This document shows positions 33,443 to 42,279 of a stretch of DNA of 64,000 bases, piece by piece. The notes under the pieces were generated by a model that worked only from the letters and a program-made list of their open reading frames with translations, did not search any database and was not told the DNA's origin. The stretch is taken from positions 42,404 to 106,403 of the forward strand of contig JAHHTP010000001.1 in assembly GCA_020024615.1 (NCBI GenBank). The letters run 5' to 3'. Source of the stretch: Oscillospiraceae bacterium (GTDB lineage: Bacteria; Bacillota; Clostridia; Oscillospirales; Ruminococcaceae). The position numbers and the translations under genes are program-made. Within the stretch, counting starts at the first letter, position 1, and every line of letters starts with the position of its first letter.

Positions 33443-34576
33443 ATGAATGCAATTAATGTATATGATTTTGGTGCAGCTGGAAACGGAATTGCCGATGATA
33501 CCAGAGCCATTCAGGCTGCTATTGATGCAGCGGCACAGCAAGGAATAGCGGTGCATTTTCTGCCGGGACAGTATTCTGTCGGCGAACTTACTCTGCATGA
33601 GGGTAGTATCTTGACGGCTGATCCAAACTGGGGATTTCGCTTTGATGAATGTGGCACGACCGTATTGCTTCAGCGGTTTGAAGATCAGAAATGTGTATTG
33701 AACTTGAGCAATGCGTATAACTGTACCATCAATGGACTCTCGTTGTTTGGTAACCGAAAACCAGGTGAATGTATTGGTATTCTCGACTGCAAGCAAGCAC
33801 AGGGATACAAGGAGGATACTTTTCGAATTGAGCGAACCAAGGTGTCAGGCTTTTATAAAGATGCGGTACGGTTTGAGCATGCATGGTGCTTTACCATTCG
33901 GCAGTGTATGTTTTCACACAGTGGTGGGGATGGCCTGCATCTAAATCATAGCTTTGATGGTTTTATTTCGGACACATGGCTTTCTGGAAACAAGGGCTGT
34001 GGCTATGGTACTTCGGGTGAAAACAATGCGATTACCATGTCCGGGTGTCGAGTTGAGTGGAATCAAAACGGCGGTATTGTAATCAGAGGCGGCAGTCATT
34101 ATCAGCTGACCGGAAATTATATTGATCGTTCCGGCAAACAGGGTATTTATATCACAGTCGGTGAGGATGGCGGCAGGTTGATTTATTCTAATACCGTCGC
34201 AGTAACTGGAAATATCATCTATCGTTCTGGAAAATCGGCTCAGAACAGCGAAGAAAGCTGTCATATAGCGGTGGAAAAAGCTGCTGGTGTGACGGTGGTT
34301 GGCAATACCTGTTGTATCGGACGAGATGACAGGGGTGTCGGTGTGATTTCCCCGCAGATCGGTATGCGGATGTTCGGCTGTCAACAATGTGTCATGGCGA
34401 ATAATGTGCTGTTTGCAGCCGCAACAGACACACTGTTGGAGCAGGGAAATAATCAAGACACAGTTGTTGAAAATAATCAGGGTTCACTGTTTGATAAACA
34501 GTTGGAAGCAAATACAGAAGTGTTGCCGTCCACAGCTGCAGTAACGGCTGCTTTTGAACGAGAAGAGGAAATATAA
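33443..34576 (+). CDS. Right-handed parallel beta-helix (pectate lyase-like) protein
   Basis: A 377 aa protein starting INVYDFGAAGNGIADDTRAI, the classic N-terminal signature of pectate-lyase-3/rhamnogalacturonase-type beta-helix enzymes. It continues with repeated coils such as GDGLHLNHSFDGFISDTW, NAITMSGCRVEWNQNGGIVI and NYIDRSGKQGIYI. There is no signal peptide, so it is predicted cytoplasmic. GGGGGAG precedes the ATG. Its last base overlaps the start of the alpha/beta hydrolase gene (TAATG), so they are translationally coupled. Polysaccharide or oligosaccharide is the likely substrate class, but catalytic residues cannot be assigned. Confidence 0.8.
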   Translation: MNAINVYDFGAAGNGIADDTRAIQAAIDAAAQQGIAVHFLPGQYSVGELTLHEGSILTADPNWGFRFDECGTTVLLQRFEDQKCVLNLSNAYNCTINGLSLFGNRKPGECIGILDCKQAQGYKEDTFRIERTKVSGFYKDAVRFEHAWCFTIRQCMFSHSGGDGLHLNHSFDGFISDTWLSGNKGCGYGTSGENNAITMSGCRVEWNQNGGIVIRGGSHYQLTGNYIDRSGKQGIYITVGEDGGRLIYSNTVAVTGNIIYRSGKSAQNSEESCHIAVEKAAGVTVVGNTCCIGRDDRGVGVISPQIGMRMFGCQQCVMANNVLFAAATDTLLEQGNNQDTVVENNQGSLFDKQLEANTEVLPSTAAVTAAFEREEEI

Positions 34577-35301
34577 TGAAAGAAAGTATCTGGATGGGAT
34601 TTCGCAGAATTGATTTCACCTTTGAGGATAGAGAAGCCATTCTGATTTTGCCGAAAGAAACAGATGACGGCAAATGGCTGTATAAAACGGAGTATTTTGG
34701 TGCATTCCCAGATTTTGAAATAGAGATGGTTAAAAATGGATGGCATCTGGCATATTTACAGAATAAAAGCCGTTGGTGCTTGCCGGAAGATATTGATATA
34801 AAGGCAAGATTCTGTGATTATCTGCATGAGAAATTCGGATTACAGGTAAAATGTATTCCAGTTGGCATGAGCTGTGGGGGCATGCATGGTGTTTATTTTG
34901 CCGCAAAATATCCGCAGTATATTGCGGGGCTGTATCTGGATGCTCCGGTTATGAACCTGTTAAGCTGTCCATGCGGAATTGGTGATGCCCAGGGCGGTAT
35001 GTATGAGGAGTTTTACAGTCACACTGGCATGACCAAATCACAGCTGATCAATTATCGGAATCATCCGGTGGATCATATTGATGCGTTGATTGCTCATAAA
35101 ATTCCAGTATTTCTGGTTTGTGGCGACAGCGATCGGGTGGTGCCATATCATGAAAACGGTGCTATCCTCAAAGAAAAATATGATAAAGCAGGATTGCCAA
35201 TACAGTTTGTTCTGAAACCAGGGTGCGACCATCACCCGCACAGTCTGGCTGATGTGCAGCCACTTGTTGATTTTGCGCAGCACTGCTATGAGGAAAAATA
35301 A
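34576..35301 (+). CDS. Alpha/beta hydrolase family protein, 241 aa
   Basis: A serine-hydrolase-fold protein with nucleophile elbow VGMSCGGMHG (Ser after GM), a charged late segment FLVCGDSDRVVPYHEN supplying the acid, and the base His in LKPGCDHHPHSL. The N-terminus contains FEDREAILILPKE and a substrate-facing insertion. No signal peptide is present. It is coupled to the beta-helix gene, so both probably act on the same carbohydrate-derived ester in the cytoplasm; this pairing is the only clue to substrate. Relatives include small esterases and prolyl oligopeptidase-like hydrolases. Confidence 0.78.
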   Translation: MKESIWMGFRRIDFTFEDREAILILPKETDDGKWLYKTEYFGAFPDFEIEMVKNGWHLAYLQNKSRWCLPEDIDIKARFCDYLHEKFGLQVKCIPVGMSCGGMHGVYFAAKYPQYIAGLYLDAPVMNLLSCPCGIGDAQGGMYEEFYSHTGMTKSQLINYRNHPVDHIDALIAHKIPVFLVCGDSDRVVPYHENGAILKEKYDKAGLPIQFVLKPGCDHHPHSLADVQPLVDFAQHCYEEK

Positions 35302-35442
35302 TCCGTTTTACATATTTTTTGCCTTACTATGATTATGGATATGATGTTTTTGTGATATTCTTAAAAAATAGGATGAAATATATTAAAAGAATGACAATGC
35401 AGGTTTGCAGAAAGTGTTACTGGCATTACCCTTAAAGAACAG

Positions 35443-35489
35443 AAAGCAGATTCAGGTAATATTTGTATCTGTTTCAAATTTGCTTTTTT
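35443..35489 (+). terminator. Possible terminator of the beta-helix/hydrolase operon
   Basis: AAAGCAGAT (35443-35451) can pair with ATTTGCTTT (35478-35486, one G-T pair), followed by TTT. The loop is long (26 bases), so strength is uncertain. It lies in the 225-base gap before the response regulator. Confidence 0.45.
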
Positions 35490-35526
35490 ATATGGTGCGT
35501 TTACGATAGAGAAAGGACTTTATTGC

Positions 35527-36201
35527 ATGATTTATTGTGTGGAAGATGACAGCAGTATCCGCGATTTGATGATTTATACCTTAAATGTATCTGGATTTGA
35601 GGCGGTAGGATTTGCTGAAGGCAGCGAGTTTTTAAAAGCAGTTGACGAGAAAAAACCAGAATTGGTGCTGCTTGATATTATGCTGCCTGGACTGGACGGT
35701 ATTACGATTTTGAAAATGCTGCGAGAACAGACCAACACTGCTGATATTCCTGTTATTATGGCTTCTGCAAAGGGAACCGAGTATGATAAAGTCATGGGGC
35801 TGGATCTGGGAGCGGATGATTATTTGGCAAAACCGTTTGGAATGATGGAAATGGTTTCCCGCATCAAAGCTGTTTTGCGTCGTACTGGCACCACAGAAAA
35901 AGCAAAGGTGCTTCGTGTCGGAAAATTGGAATTGAATTTGAATGAACATATCGTTACTTCCTGCGGAAAGCGGGTGCAGCTTACTTTAAAAGAATATGAG
36001 CTGCTTCGCCTGTTTATGGAAAATATTCGTCAGGTGTTTACCCGCGATCAGCTGCTTTCCTGTATTTGGGGGGCTGATTATGTCGGTGAAACGCGGACGG
36101 TGGATGTGCATATCGGTACACTGCGAACCAAACTTGGTGAATATGGAGATTATATTGAAACAGTGCGCGGTGTCGGCTATCGCATGGAGGCAAAACGATG
36201 A
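35527..36201 (+). CDS. OmpR/PhoB-family response regulator (PhoP-like)
   Basis: A 224 aa two-component regulator. The receiver domain shows the acidic pair EDD (residues 6-8), phosphoacceptor D50 in LVLLDIMLPGLDG, and K102 in AKPFGMME. The C-terminal winged helix has LTLKEYELLRLFMEN and RTVDVHIGTLRTKLGEYGDYIETVRGVGYRM split across the recognition wing. It overlaps the kinase gene by 4 bases (ATGA). The next gene is a phosphate transporter with a Pho-box-like repeat, so it is most likely the phosphate-starvation regulator. Confidence 0.92.
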   Translation: MIYCVEDDSSIRDLMIYTLNVSGFEAVGFAEGSEFLKAVDEKKPELVLLDIMLPGLDGITILKMLREQTNTADIPVIMASAKGTEYDKVMGLDLGADDYLAKPFGMMEMVSRIKAVLRRTGTTEKAKVLRVGKLELNLNEHIVTSCGKRVQLTLKEYELLRLFMENIRQVFTRDQLLSCIWGADYVGETRTVDVHIGTLRTKLGEYGDYIETVRGVGYRMEAKR

Positions 36202-37883
36202 CAAGGCGAATCTTCCGCTCGATCTGTGCGGTAACGATTACCATTTTTTTGGCAGCACTTTTTGTGATTTCCGGTGTCATGTATCATTACTTCACGCATA
36301 TGCAGAAAAGTCAGCTTCGTATGCAGACATTTCTTGCTGCCCAAGGTGTATCACAAAATGGGATAGAATTTTTTTCCGGCAATGGTTATTTTGAAGGTAA
36401 AGAAGTGGGACATTACCGCATTACTTGGATTGATTCACAGGGAAATGTATTATATGACAGCAAGCTTGATGCAGATTCTATGGAGAATCATGCAGTACGC
36501 GAAGAAATTTCTGAGGCAATGCAGGATGGAGAGGGAGAGAGTGAGCGTTATTCCGCTTCTTTGATGGAACATTATCTGTATTGTGCCAAACAGCTGCCAG
36601 ACAATAGTATTCTGCGTTTATCCATTTCACAAGAAAGTGTTTTTTCTCTGTTATGGGGGATGCTGCGATGGGTCATTGTCATATTGGTGGGAGCAACGGT
36701 GCTTTCTTTTGTACTTGCGTTATGGCTATCTAAAAAAATAGTACAGCCGTTGAATGATATCAATCTGGATGATCCGCTTTCCAATAATGGTTATGATGAA
36801 ATTTCTTCTTTATTACAACGGATTGATTCCCAGCAGAAAAAATTAAAACAGCAGGAAATAGAATTGCAAAAGAAACGCGATGAGCTGTTTACCGTTACTG
36901 AAAATATGAGTGAGGGCTTAATTCTGCTGAATGACAATGGTATTATATTGAGTATCAATCCGGCTGCAAAACATTGGCTTGGGGATGATCAGGATTGTAT
37001 CGGACAGAATCTGCTTTTGATCAATCCTTCTTCGCAGATTCAAAAGCTGTTAAAGCGTGCATTAGATGGCAGGCAGTGTGAAGTATTGCTGGAACTTTCA
37101 CAGGGACTTTATCAGCTGGATGCCAGTCCGGTCATTTCAGAGGAACGCATATCTGGCGCAGTTATTTTGATCTTCGATATCACTGAAAAACGAAATGTCG
37201 AGAAAATGCGCCGGGAATTTACTGCTAATGTGTCGCATGAACTTAAAACACCGCTGCATTCTATTTCAGGTTATGCGGAGCTTTTGTGTAACGGTATGGT
37301 CAGGGAAGCGGATGTCGGGCAATTTGCAAAGAAGATCTATATTGAAGCGCAGCGGATGATTCATCTGGTGGAGGATATTCTGCGTCTTTCCCATTTAGAT
37401 GAAGAAAACGACTCTTTGAAATGGGAGCGAGCTGATTTGTATCAGCTGGTATCAGAGGCGGTACATAGTTTTGAAAAAGTTGCAGCCAGACAAAATGTAA
37501 CCCTAAATTTTGATGGAAATCCGATTGTGATTGATTGTATTCCGCAGCTGGTGAGTGTTATGATTTGCAATCTTTGTGACAATGCTATTAAGTATAATCG
37601 CAATGGAGGAAATGTGACGGTGCATATTGCAAAGCAGTCAAAAGAAGCTGTACTGACTGTAATGGATACCGGTATTGGTATCCCAAAAGAGCATCAGGAG
37701 CGTATTTTTGAACGATTTTATCGTGTGGACAAGAGTCATTCGAAAGAAGTGGGTGGAACAGGACTAGGCCTTTCGATTGTAAAGCATGCCGCCAGAATTC
37801 ATGGTGCAAAGCTGAATTTATACAGTATTCCCGATGAAGGTACAACGATAACAGTATCTTTTCCGATAACTAAAACATCATAG
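36198..37883 (+). CDS. Sensor histidine kinase (PhoR-like)
   Basis: A 561 aa membrane kinase. Two membrane helices (about 12-34 and 157-178) flank an extracytoplasmic sensor of about 120 residues. A HAMP-like segment follows, then a PAS domain (about 229-330, ENMSEGLILLNDNGIILSIN). The HisKA box is FTANVSHELKTPLHSISGYA with H347; N, G1 and G2 boxes are seen in NLCDNAIKYN, VMDTGIGIP and GGTGLGLSIVKH. Domain order equals PhoR. Co-translated with the regulator; phosphate signal inferred from the transporter downstream. Confidence 0.92.
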   Translation: MTRRIFRSICAVTITIFLAALFVISGVMYHYFTHMQKSQLRMQTFLAAQGVSQNGIEFFSGNGYFEGKEVGHYRITWIDSQGNVLYDSKLDADSMENHAVREEISEAMQDGEGESERYSASLMEHYLYCAKQLPDNSILRLSISQESVFSLLWGMLRWVIVILVGATVLSFVLALWLSKKIVQPLNDINLDDPLSNNGYDEISSLLQRIDSQQKKLKQQEIELQKKRDELFTVTENMSEGLILLNDNGIILSINPAAKHWLGDDQDCIGQNLLLINPSSQIQKLLKRALDGRQCEVLLELSQGLYQLDASPVISEERISGAVILIFDITEKRNVEKMRREFTANVSHELKTPLHSISGYAELLCNGMVREADVGQFAKKIYIEAQRMIHLVEDILRLSHLDEENDSLKWERADLYQLVSEAVHSFEKVAARQNVTLNFDGNPIVIDCIPQLVSVMICNLCDNAIKYNRNGGNVTVHIAKQSKEAVLTVMDTGIGIPKEHQERIFERFYRVDKSHSKEVGGTGLGLSIVKHAARIHGAKLNLYSIPDEGTTITVSFPITKTS

Positions 37884-37916
37884 GTTCAGGCATTTTTTGC
37901 TTTTTGGAGTTATCAC

Positions 37917-37933
37917 TTTACAAAGATTTTACA
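37917..37933 (+). promoter_or_regulatory. Candidate Pho box upstream of the Na/Pi cotransporter
   Basis: Two perfect TTTACA repeats (37917-37922 and 37928-37933) are separated by 5 bases. This fits the Bacillus PhoP-box pattern of TT(A/C/T)A(C/T)A repeats with about 5-base spacing. A poor -10-like TAAAAT lies at 37966-37971 without a -35 box, as expected for an activated promoter. The site is directly after the PhoP/PhoR-like genes. Confidence 0.6.
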
Positions 37934-38007
37934 AACGACAGATATTAGATTTGATATTTGTTTGATAAAATCAAACTGTAAGGTTATGTAGAGAAAGGAT
38001 GAAAAAG

Positions 38008-39753
38008 ATGGATCTATTTAATGTGTTGTCGCTTATTGGCGGCTTATGTTTATTCCTCTTTGGCATGAACGTTATGGGCCAGGCTTTGGAACGCTGCGCA
38101 GGCAGCGGTTTGCGTGCGTTGCTTGGAAAACTGACTACAAATAGGCTCGCAGGTTTACTGACCGGTATTGGTGTAACAGCTGTTATTCAGAGTTCTTCCG
38201 CTACCACAGTTATGGTGGTTGGTTTTGTAAACTCCGGTTTGATGTCCTTAAAGCAGGCAATCAATGTTATCATGGGTGCAAATGTTGGTACAACTGTCAC
38301 AGCATGGGTACTCAGTTTGGGAGGAATCTCCAGTGACAATCTGCTGATTCAGTTGCTTAAGCCAACATCGTTCTCACCAATATTGGCGCTGATCGGTATT
38401 ATTTTGTATATGTTCTGCAAAGGTGACAAGAAAAAAGATACCGGTATGATTTTTCTGGGATTTGCTACTTTGATGTTTGGTATGGATGCTATGTCTGGTG
38501 CAGTGGCAGGATTAAAAGACATTCCGCAGTTCCAGCAGATGTTCTTACTGTTTAAGAATCCGCTTCTGGGTATGCTGGCTGGTATGATTTTAACCGCAAT
38601 TATTCAGTCCAGTTCTGCTTCTGTTGGTATTTTGCAGGCACTTGCCGTTACTGGTCAGGTATCATATGGTGCAGCAATTCCAATTATCATGGGACAGAAT
38701 ATCGGTACCTGTATTACTACTATCATTTCATCCTTTGGTGCAAATAAAAATGCAAAGCGTGCCGCTATGGTTCATTTATCGTTTAATGTAATTGGTACAG
38801 CTGTATGGCTGACAGCTTTCTGTATCATTCGTGCTGTATTTAAGCCGTTGTTTTTGGATGAAGCTGCATCCTTGTTTGGTATTGCGTTATGTCATTCGAT
38901 ATTTAATGTGTTGTGTACCTTGCTGCTTCTGCCGATGGGTAATTTGCTTGAGAAGCTGGTCAACAGACTGGTTCCAGACAGCAAAACACCGGAAACCAAT
39001 GCAGAGTTGGACGAGCGTCTGCTCAATACGCCGCCGATTGCGTTGCAGCGTTGCCGTGAATTAGCAAATGATATGGCTGTTTGTGCTGTTGACGCATTGA
39101 AAGATAGTTTGCATGTATTTAATCACTATGATGCAAAACAGGTTGCCAAGATTCGTGAAATGGAGGATCGAACTGACCATTACGAGGATATTTTGGGCTC
39201 ATATCTAGTAAGACTCAGCACCATGTCGATCAGTGCTTCCGATAACAAAGAAGCTGCTATGATGTTAAAGGCGATTGGAGATTTCGAGCGTATTTCTGAC
39301 CATGCGGTCAACATTGTAGAATCCACTGAAGAAATTCTTTCCAAAGACATTCAGTTTACAGAAGATGCTAGACAGGAATTTGATGTTATTGCTGATGCTA
39401 TCAACGAAATTCTGGATCTTGCACTGAATTCCTTTATCAATAACGATCCGATGGCTGCACATCTGGTTGAGCCGCTTGAGCAGGTTATTGATGAGTTGAA
39501 AGAGGAAATGCGAACCAAACATATTCAGCGTATGCAGCAGGGAGAATGCAGCATTGTTGCAGGATTTGTATGGTCTGATCTTTTAACCAATCTGGAGCGT
39601 ACTTCTGACCATTGTTCCAATATTGCTGGTGGTGTCATGGATGCAGCCATGAATACCATGAGCATGCATGAGGCACTGCGCACATTGAAGGACAATGATG
39701 GTGAATACAAGGCAAAATACCAAGAATATGCTTCTAAATATGTGATTCAATAA
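38008..39753 (+). CDS. Na/Pi cotransporter family protein with PhoU domain
   Basis: A 581 aa integral membrane protein that co-transports phosphate with sodium. The duplicated QSSSATT-type motifs typical of the family are visible (VIQSSSATTVMVVGF and IIQSSSASVGIL), with about 8-9 helices up to residue ~330. A C-terminal PhoU-like helical domain follows (MEDRTDHYEDILGSYLVRLS, IGDFERISDHAVNIVE, LERTSDHCSNIAGG). The ATG at 38008 is chosen because AAAGGA is then 8 bases upstream. With the two-component genes it forms a phosphate-uptake module. Confidence 0.93.
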   Translation: MDLFNVLSLIGGLCLFLFGMNVMGQALERCAGSGLRALLGKLTTNRLAGLLTGIGVTAVIQSSSATTVMVVGFVNSGLMSLKQAINVIMGANVGTTVTAWVLSLGGISSDNLLIQLLKPTSFSPILALIGIILYMFCKGDKKKDTGMIFLGFATLMFGMDAMSGAVAGLKDIPQFQQMFLLFKNPLLGMLAGMILTAIIQSSSASVGILQALAVTGQVSYGAAIPIIMGQNIGTCITTIISSFGANKNAKRAAMVHLSFNVIGTAVWLTAFCIIRAVFKPLFLDEAASLFGIALCHSIFNVLCTLLLLPMGNLLEKLVNRLVPDSKTPETNAELDERLLNTPPIALQRCRELANDMAVCAVDALKDSLHVFNHYDAKQVAKIREMEDRTDHYEDILGSYLVRLSTMSISASDNKEAAMMLKAIGDFERISDHAVNIVESTEEILSKDIQFTEDARQEFDVIADAINEILDLALNSFINNDPMAAHLVEPLEQVIDELKEEMRTKHIQRMQQGECSIVAGFVWSDLLTNLERTSDHCSNIAGGVMDAAMNTMSMHEALRTLKDNDGEYKAKYQEYASKYVIQ

Positions 39754-39758
39754 AAATA

Positions 39759-39790
39759 GACAGCAGGGAAATATCCCTGCTGTTTTGCTA
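39759..39790 (+). terminator. Terminator after the Na/Pi cotransporter
   Basis: CAGCAGGGA (39761-39769) pairs with TCCCTGCTG (39774-39782) around AATA, followed by TTTTGCT. Confidence 0.9.
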
Positions 39791-39801
39791 TGATGTGAAA
39801 T

Positions 39802-39835
39802 AATCCGGGAAAATTGAGGTTTTCCCGGATTTTAT
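39802..39835. terminator. Bidirectional terminator between the phosphate and ClpE-like genes
   Basis: AATCCGGGAAAA (39802-39813) and TTTTCCCGGATT (39820-39831) form a perfect 12-bp stem with a T-run on both strands. It can serve the convergent ClpE-like gene. Confidence 0.8.
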
Positions 39836-39837
39836 AA

Positions 39838-42138
39838 TTAGATGGTATTCAGTTTTAGCTGGTCGTTTTCGCAGGTTAAGTGCATACCGATCAGAGTTGT
39901 GCCATCAGCACCAATAATGGCATCCGCTATACGATCCTCAACTTCTTTGCGGATTACCTTACGGATGTCACGCGCATTGAACTTGCCGCCATCAGCTAGT
40001 GCCGCGATTTTGGCAAGAGCCGAATCATCATAGGTAAAGCGAATATCTTTCTCAGCCAGCGGCGCTGCAAGCTCGTCTAAAAGCAGTCCAGCGATCTTCT
40101 CGAGTTCTTTACTGCCAAGCGGATTGAATACAACCACTTCGTCTACACGGCCTAAAAATTCTGGACGCAAGAATTCGGAAAGTGCCTTCATGACTTTGTT
40201 TTTTTGCAATTCAGCAGTAGAAGAACCAAAGCCGACAGTGGTAGATTTATCAGACGATCCGGCATTGGAAGTCATAACGATAACAGTGTTTTCAAAATTA
40301 ACTTTTCTGCCGTGAGCATCGGAAATCTTGCCTTCATCCAAAATCTGAAGCAGAATGTTCATGACATCTGGATGTGCTTTTTCAATTTCATCAAACAGTA
40401 CAACGGAGTACGGTTTGCGGCGAATTTTCTCGGTCAGCTGTCCGGCATCGTCATATCCGACATATCCAGGAGGCGAACCAATTAAGCGAGCAACCGAGTG
40501 TTTCTCCATAAATTCGGACATATCCAAACGAATCAGCGGTTCAACCGAATCGAACAGGGTAGAGGATAGAACCTTTACCAATTCGGTTTTTCCAACACCC
40601 GTAGGACCAACAAAAATAAAGGAGGCTGGGCGTTTGGAGGAGGAGAGGTTTAAGCGATTTCGTTTAATTGCTGCAACAACAGCATCAATTGCCTCGTCCT
40701 GACCGATAATTTTTTCAGAGAGCTGGGATTTTAAGCTGGAGATTTTTTTCAGCTGACTTTCTTCTACCTTTGCAGAAGGAATGCCAGTATAAAGTTCTAC
40801 AACTTTTGCCAGATCAGCAGCGGTTACCTGAACATTCATACAGTCGTTTTCAACCTGTTTCAGTTCATCTTCGACCTGCATGAGCTTAGTTCTGGTCATC
40901 GAAATTTTTTCGTAGTCGATATTTTCGGTAGCATCACTTAAAGAAGAAAGAGAATCTTCAAGCTGTGTTTTTTCGCGTTTTAATGTTTCATATTTTGATA
41001 AGGAGGTATTTGCAAGGGAGGCGCAAGCGCAGGATTCATCCAGCAGGTCAATGGCTTTATCTGGCAGGAAACGGTCGGTGATATAACGTTCTGACCATTT
41101 AACGCACAGGGTGAGCAATTCATCCGAGATGTGTACCTGATGGAAAAGCTCATAACGCGAGCGCAGACCTTTTAAGATTTCAATGCTGTCTGCAATGGAT
41201 GGTTCATCAATGGTAACAGGCTGGAAGCGTCTTTCTAAAGCAGCGTCCTTTTCAATATTTTTGCGATATTCTTCAAATGTAGTAGCACCGACTACCTGGA
41301 TTTCACCACGGGAAAGAGCCGGTTTTAAGATGTTTGCAGCATTCATTGAACCTTCTGCATCACCTGCGCCAACCAATGTATGAACTTCATCGATGAACAA
41401 AATAATATTGCCTTCGCGTTTTACTTCTTCAATAAGATTTTTAATGCGGCTTTCAAACTGTCCACGGAACTGCGTACCAGCCACCAATGCAGTCATATCT
41501 AGAAGGTATACTTCTTTTCCGATCAGTTTACCTGGAACATTCTCTGCTACGATACGCTGTGCAAGACCTTCCGCAATGGCGGTTTTACCAACACCCGGTT
41601 CACCAATCAGGCATGGGTTGTTTTTACCACGGCGGCAGAGAATCTGAATGGCACGGGCAATCTCACGCTCACGACCAATTACAGGGTCTAGCTCATTTTT
41701 TCTGGCGCGTTCGGTGACATTGGTGCAGTATGCGGTTAAAAATTTGAGTTTCTTCTTTTGGGATTTTTCATCCTTAGAATTTTTAGAGGAATCACTGCTG
41801 TTATCCGACTTTGACTCTGCGGCAGTTTCTTCCGTTGGAACTAAAGCACCATCGGATTCTTCACTGTCCTCTTTGGATCCAAACATTTTGCTGAAAATAT
41901 TTGGGAGAGCCTGGTTGATACCACCAGCCATATCCTCATCGAATTCTCCTTCAATCATATCGGACATCTCATCGATATCCTCCGGACGGAAACCTGCCTG
42001 ATTAAGCATATTCTCTACTTCCGGAATTTTTAATTCGCTGGCGCATTTAAGACACAAGCCCTCATTTTTGGGCTGGCCGTTTTCAAAACGGGTCAAGAAA
42101 ACGACAGCGGTTCTTTTTTTGCATCTGGAACAAACCAT
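39838..42138 (-). CDS. ClpE-like AAA+ protease ATPase with N-terminal zinc finger
   Basis: A 766 aa HSP100 unfoldase. An N-terminal C4 zinc finger (Cys 3, 6, 29, 32) replaces the usual Clp N domain, as in ClpE. A Ser/Asp/Glu/Lys-rich linker (about 87-130) leads to AAA1 (Walker A GEPGVGKT 179-186, Walker B FIDE), a middle coiled coil, and AAA2 (GPTGVGKT 511-518). A VGF loop in DKSTTVGFGSS is consistent with docking to ClpP. It unfolds proteins for degradation, usually under stress. No CtsR box or CIRCE is visible upstream. The ATG at 42138 follows AAAGGAG. Confidence 0.9.
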   Translation of the reverse strand: MVCSRCKKRTAVVFLTRFENGQPKNEGLCLKCASELKIPEVENMLNQAGFRPEDIDEMSDMIEGEFDEDMAGGINQALPNIFSKMFGSKEDSEESDGALVPTEETAAESKSDNSSDSSKNSKDEKSQKKKLKFLTAYCTNVTERARKNELDPVIGREREIARAIQILCRRGKNNPCLIGEPGVGKTAIAEGLAQRIVAENVPGKLIGKEVYLLDMTALVAGTQFRGQFESRIKNLIEEVKREGNIILFIDEVHTLVGAGDAEGSMNAANILKPALSRGEIQVVGATTFEEYRKNIEKDAALERRFQPVTIDEPSIADSIEILKGLRSRYELFHQVHISDELLTLCVKWSERYITDRFLPDKAIDLLDESCACASLANTSLSKYETLKREKTQLEDSLSSLSDATENIDYEKISMTRTKLMQVEDELKQVENDCMNVQVTAADLAKVVELYTGIPSAKVEESQLKKISSLKSQLSEKIIGQDEAIDAVVAAIKRNRLNLSSSKRPASFIFVGPTGVGKTELVKVLSSTLFDSVEPLIRLDMSEFMEKHSVARLIGSPPGYVGYDDAGQLTEKIRRKPYSVVLFDEIEKAHPDVMNILLQILDEGKISDAHGRKVNFENTVIVMTSNAGSSDKSTTVGFGSSTAELQKNKVMKALSEFLRPEFLGRVDEVVVFNPLGSKELEKIAGLLLDELAAPLAEKDIRFTYDDSALAKIAALADGGKFNARDIRKVIRKEVEDRIADAIIGADGTTLIGMHLTCENDQLKLNTI

Positions 42139-42218
42139 TTGTGTTACTCCTTTGGGGTTGCTTTGCAATATAATCTGCTTGTTTATATAAAACAGCAGTA
42201 CGATATATGCTGATACCC

Positions 42219-42224
42219 ATTATA
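42219..42224 (-). promoter_or_regulatory. -10 box of the ClpE-like gene
   Basis: A perfect minus-strand TATAAT lies about 80 bases before the start codon; the -35 region is not conserved. Confidence 0.45.
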
Positions 42225-42279
42225 GCATATCTTCATTTATGATTTGCGTGGAAAATGTAAACAATTCTAAATATTTTAA

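Noticed and set aside
42139..42279. CtsR or CIRCE operator before the ClpE-like gene
   Set aside because: Neither the GGTCAAA direct repeats nor the TTAGCACTC inverted repeat is present.
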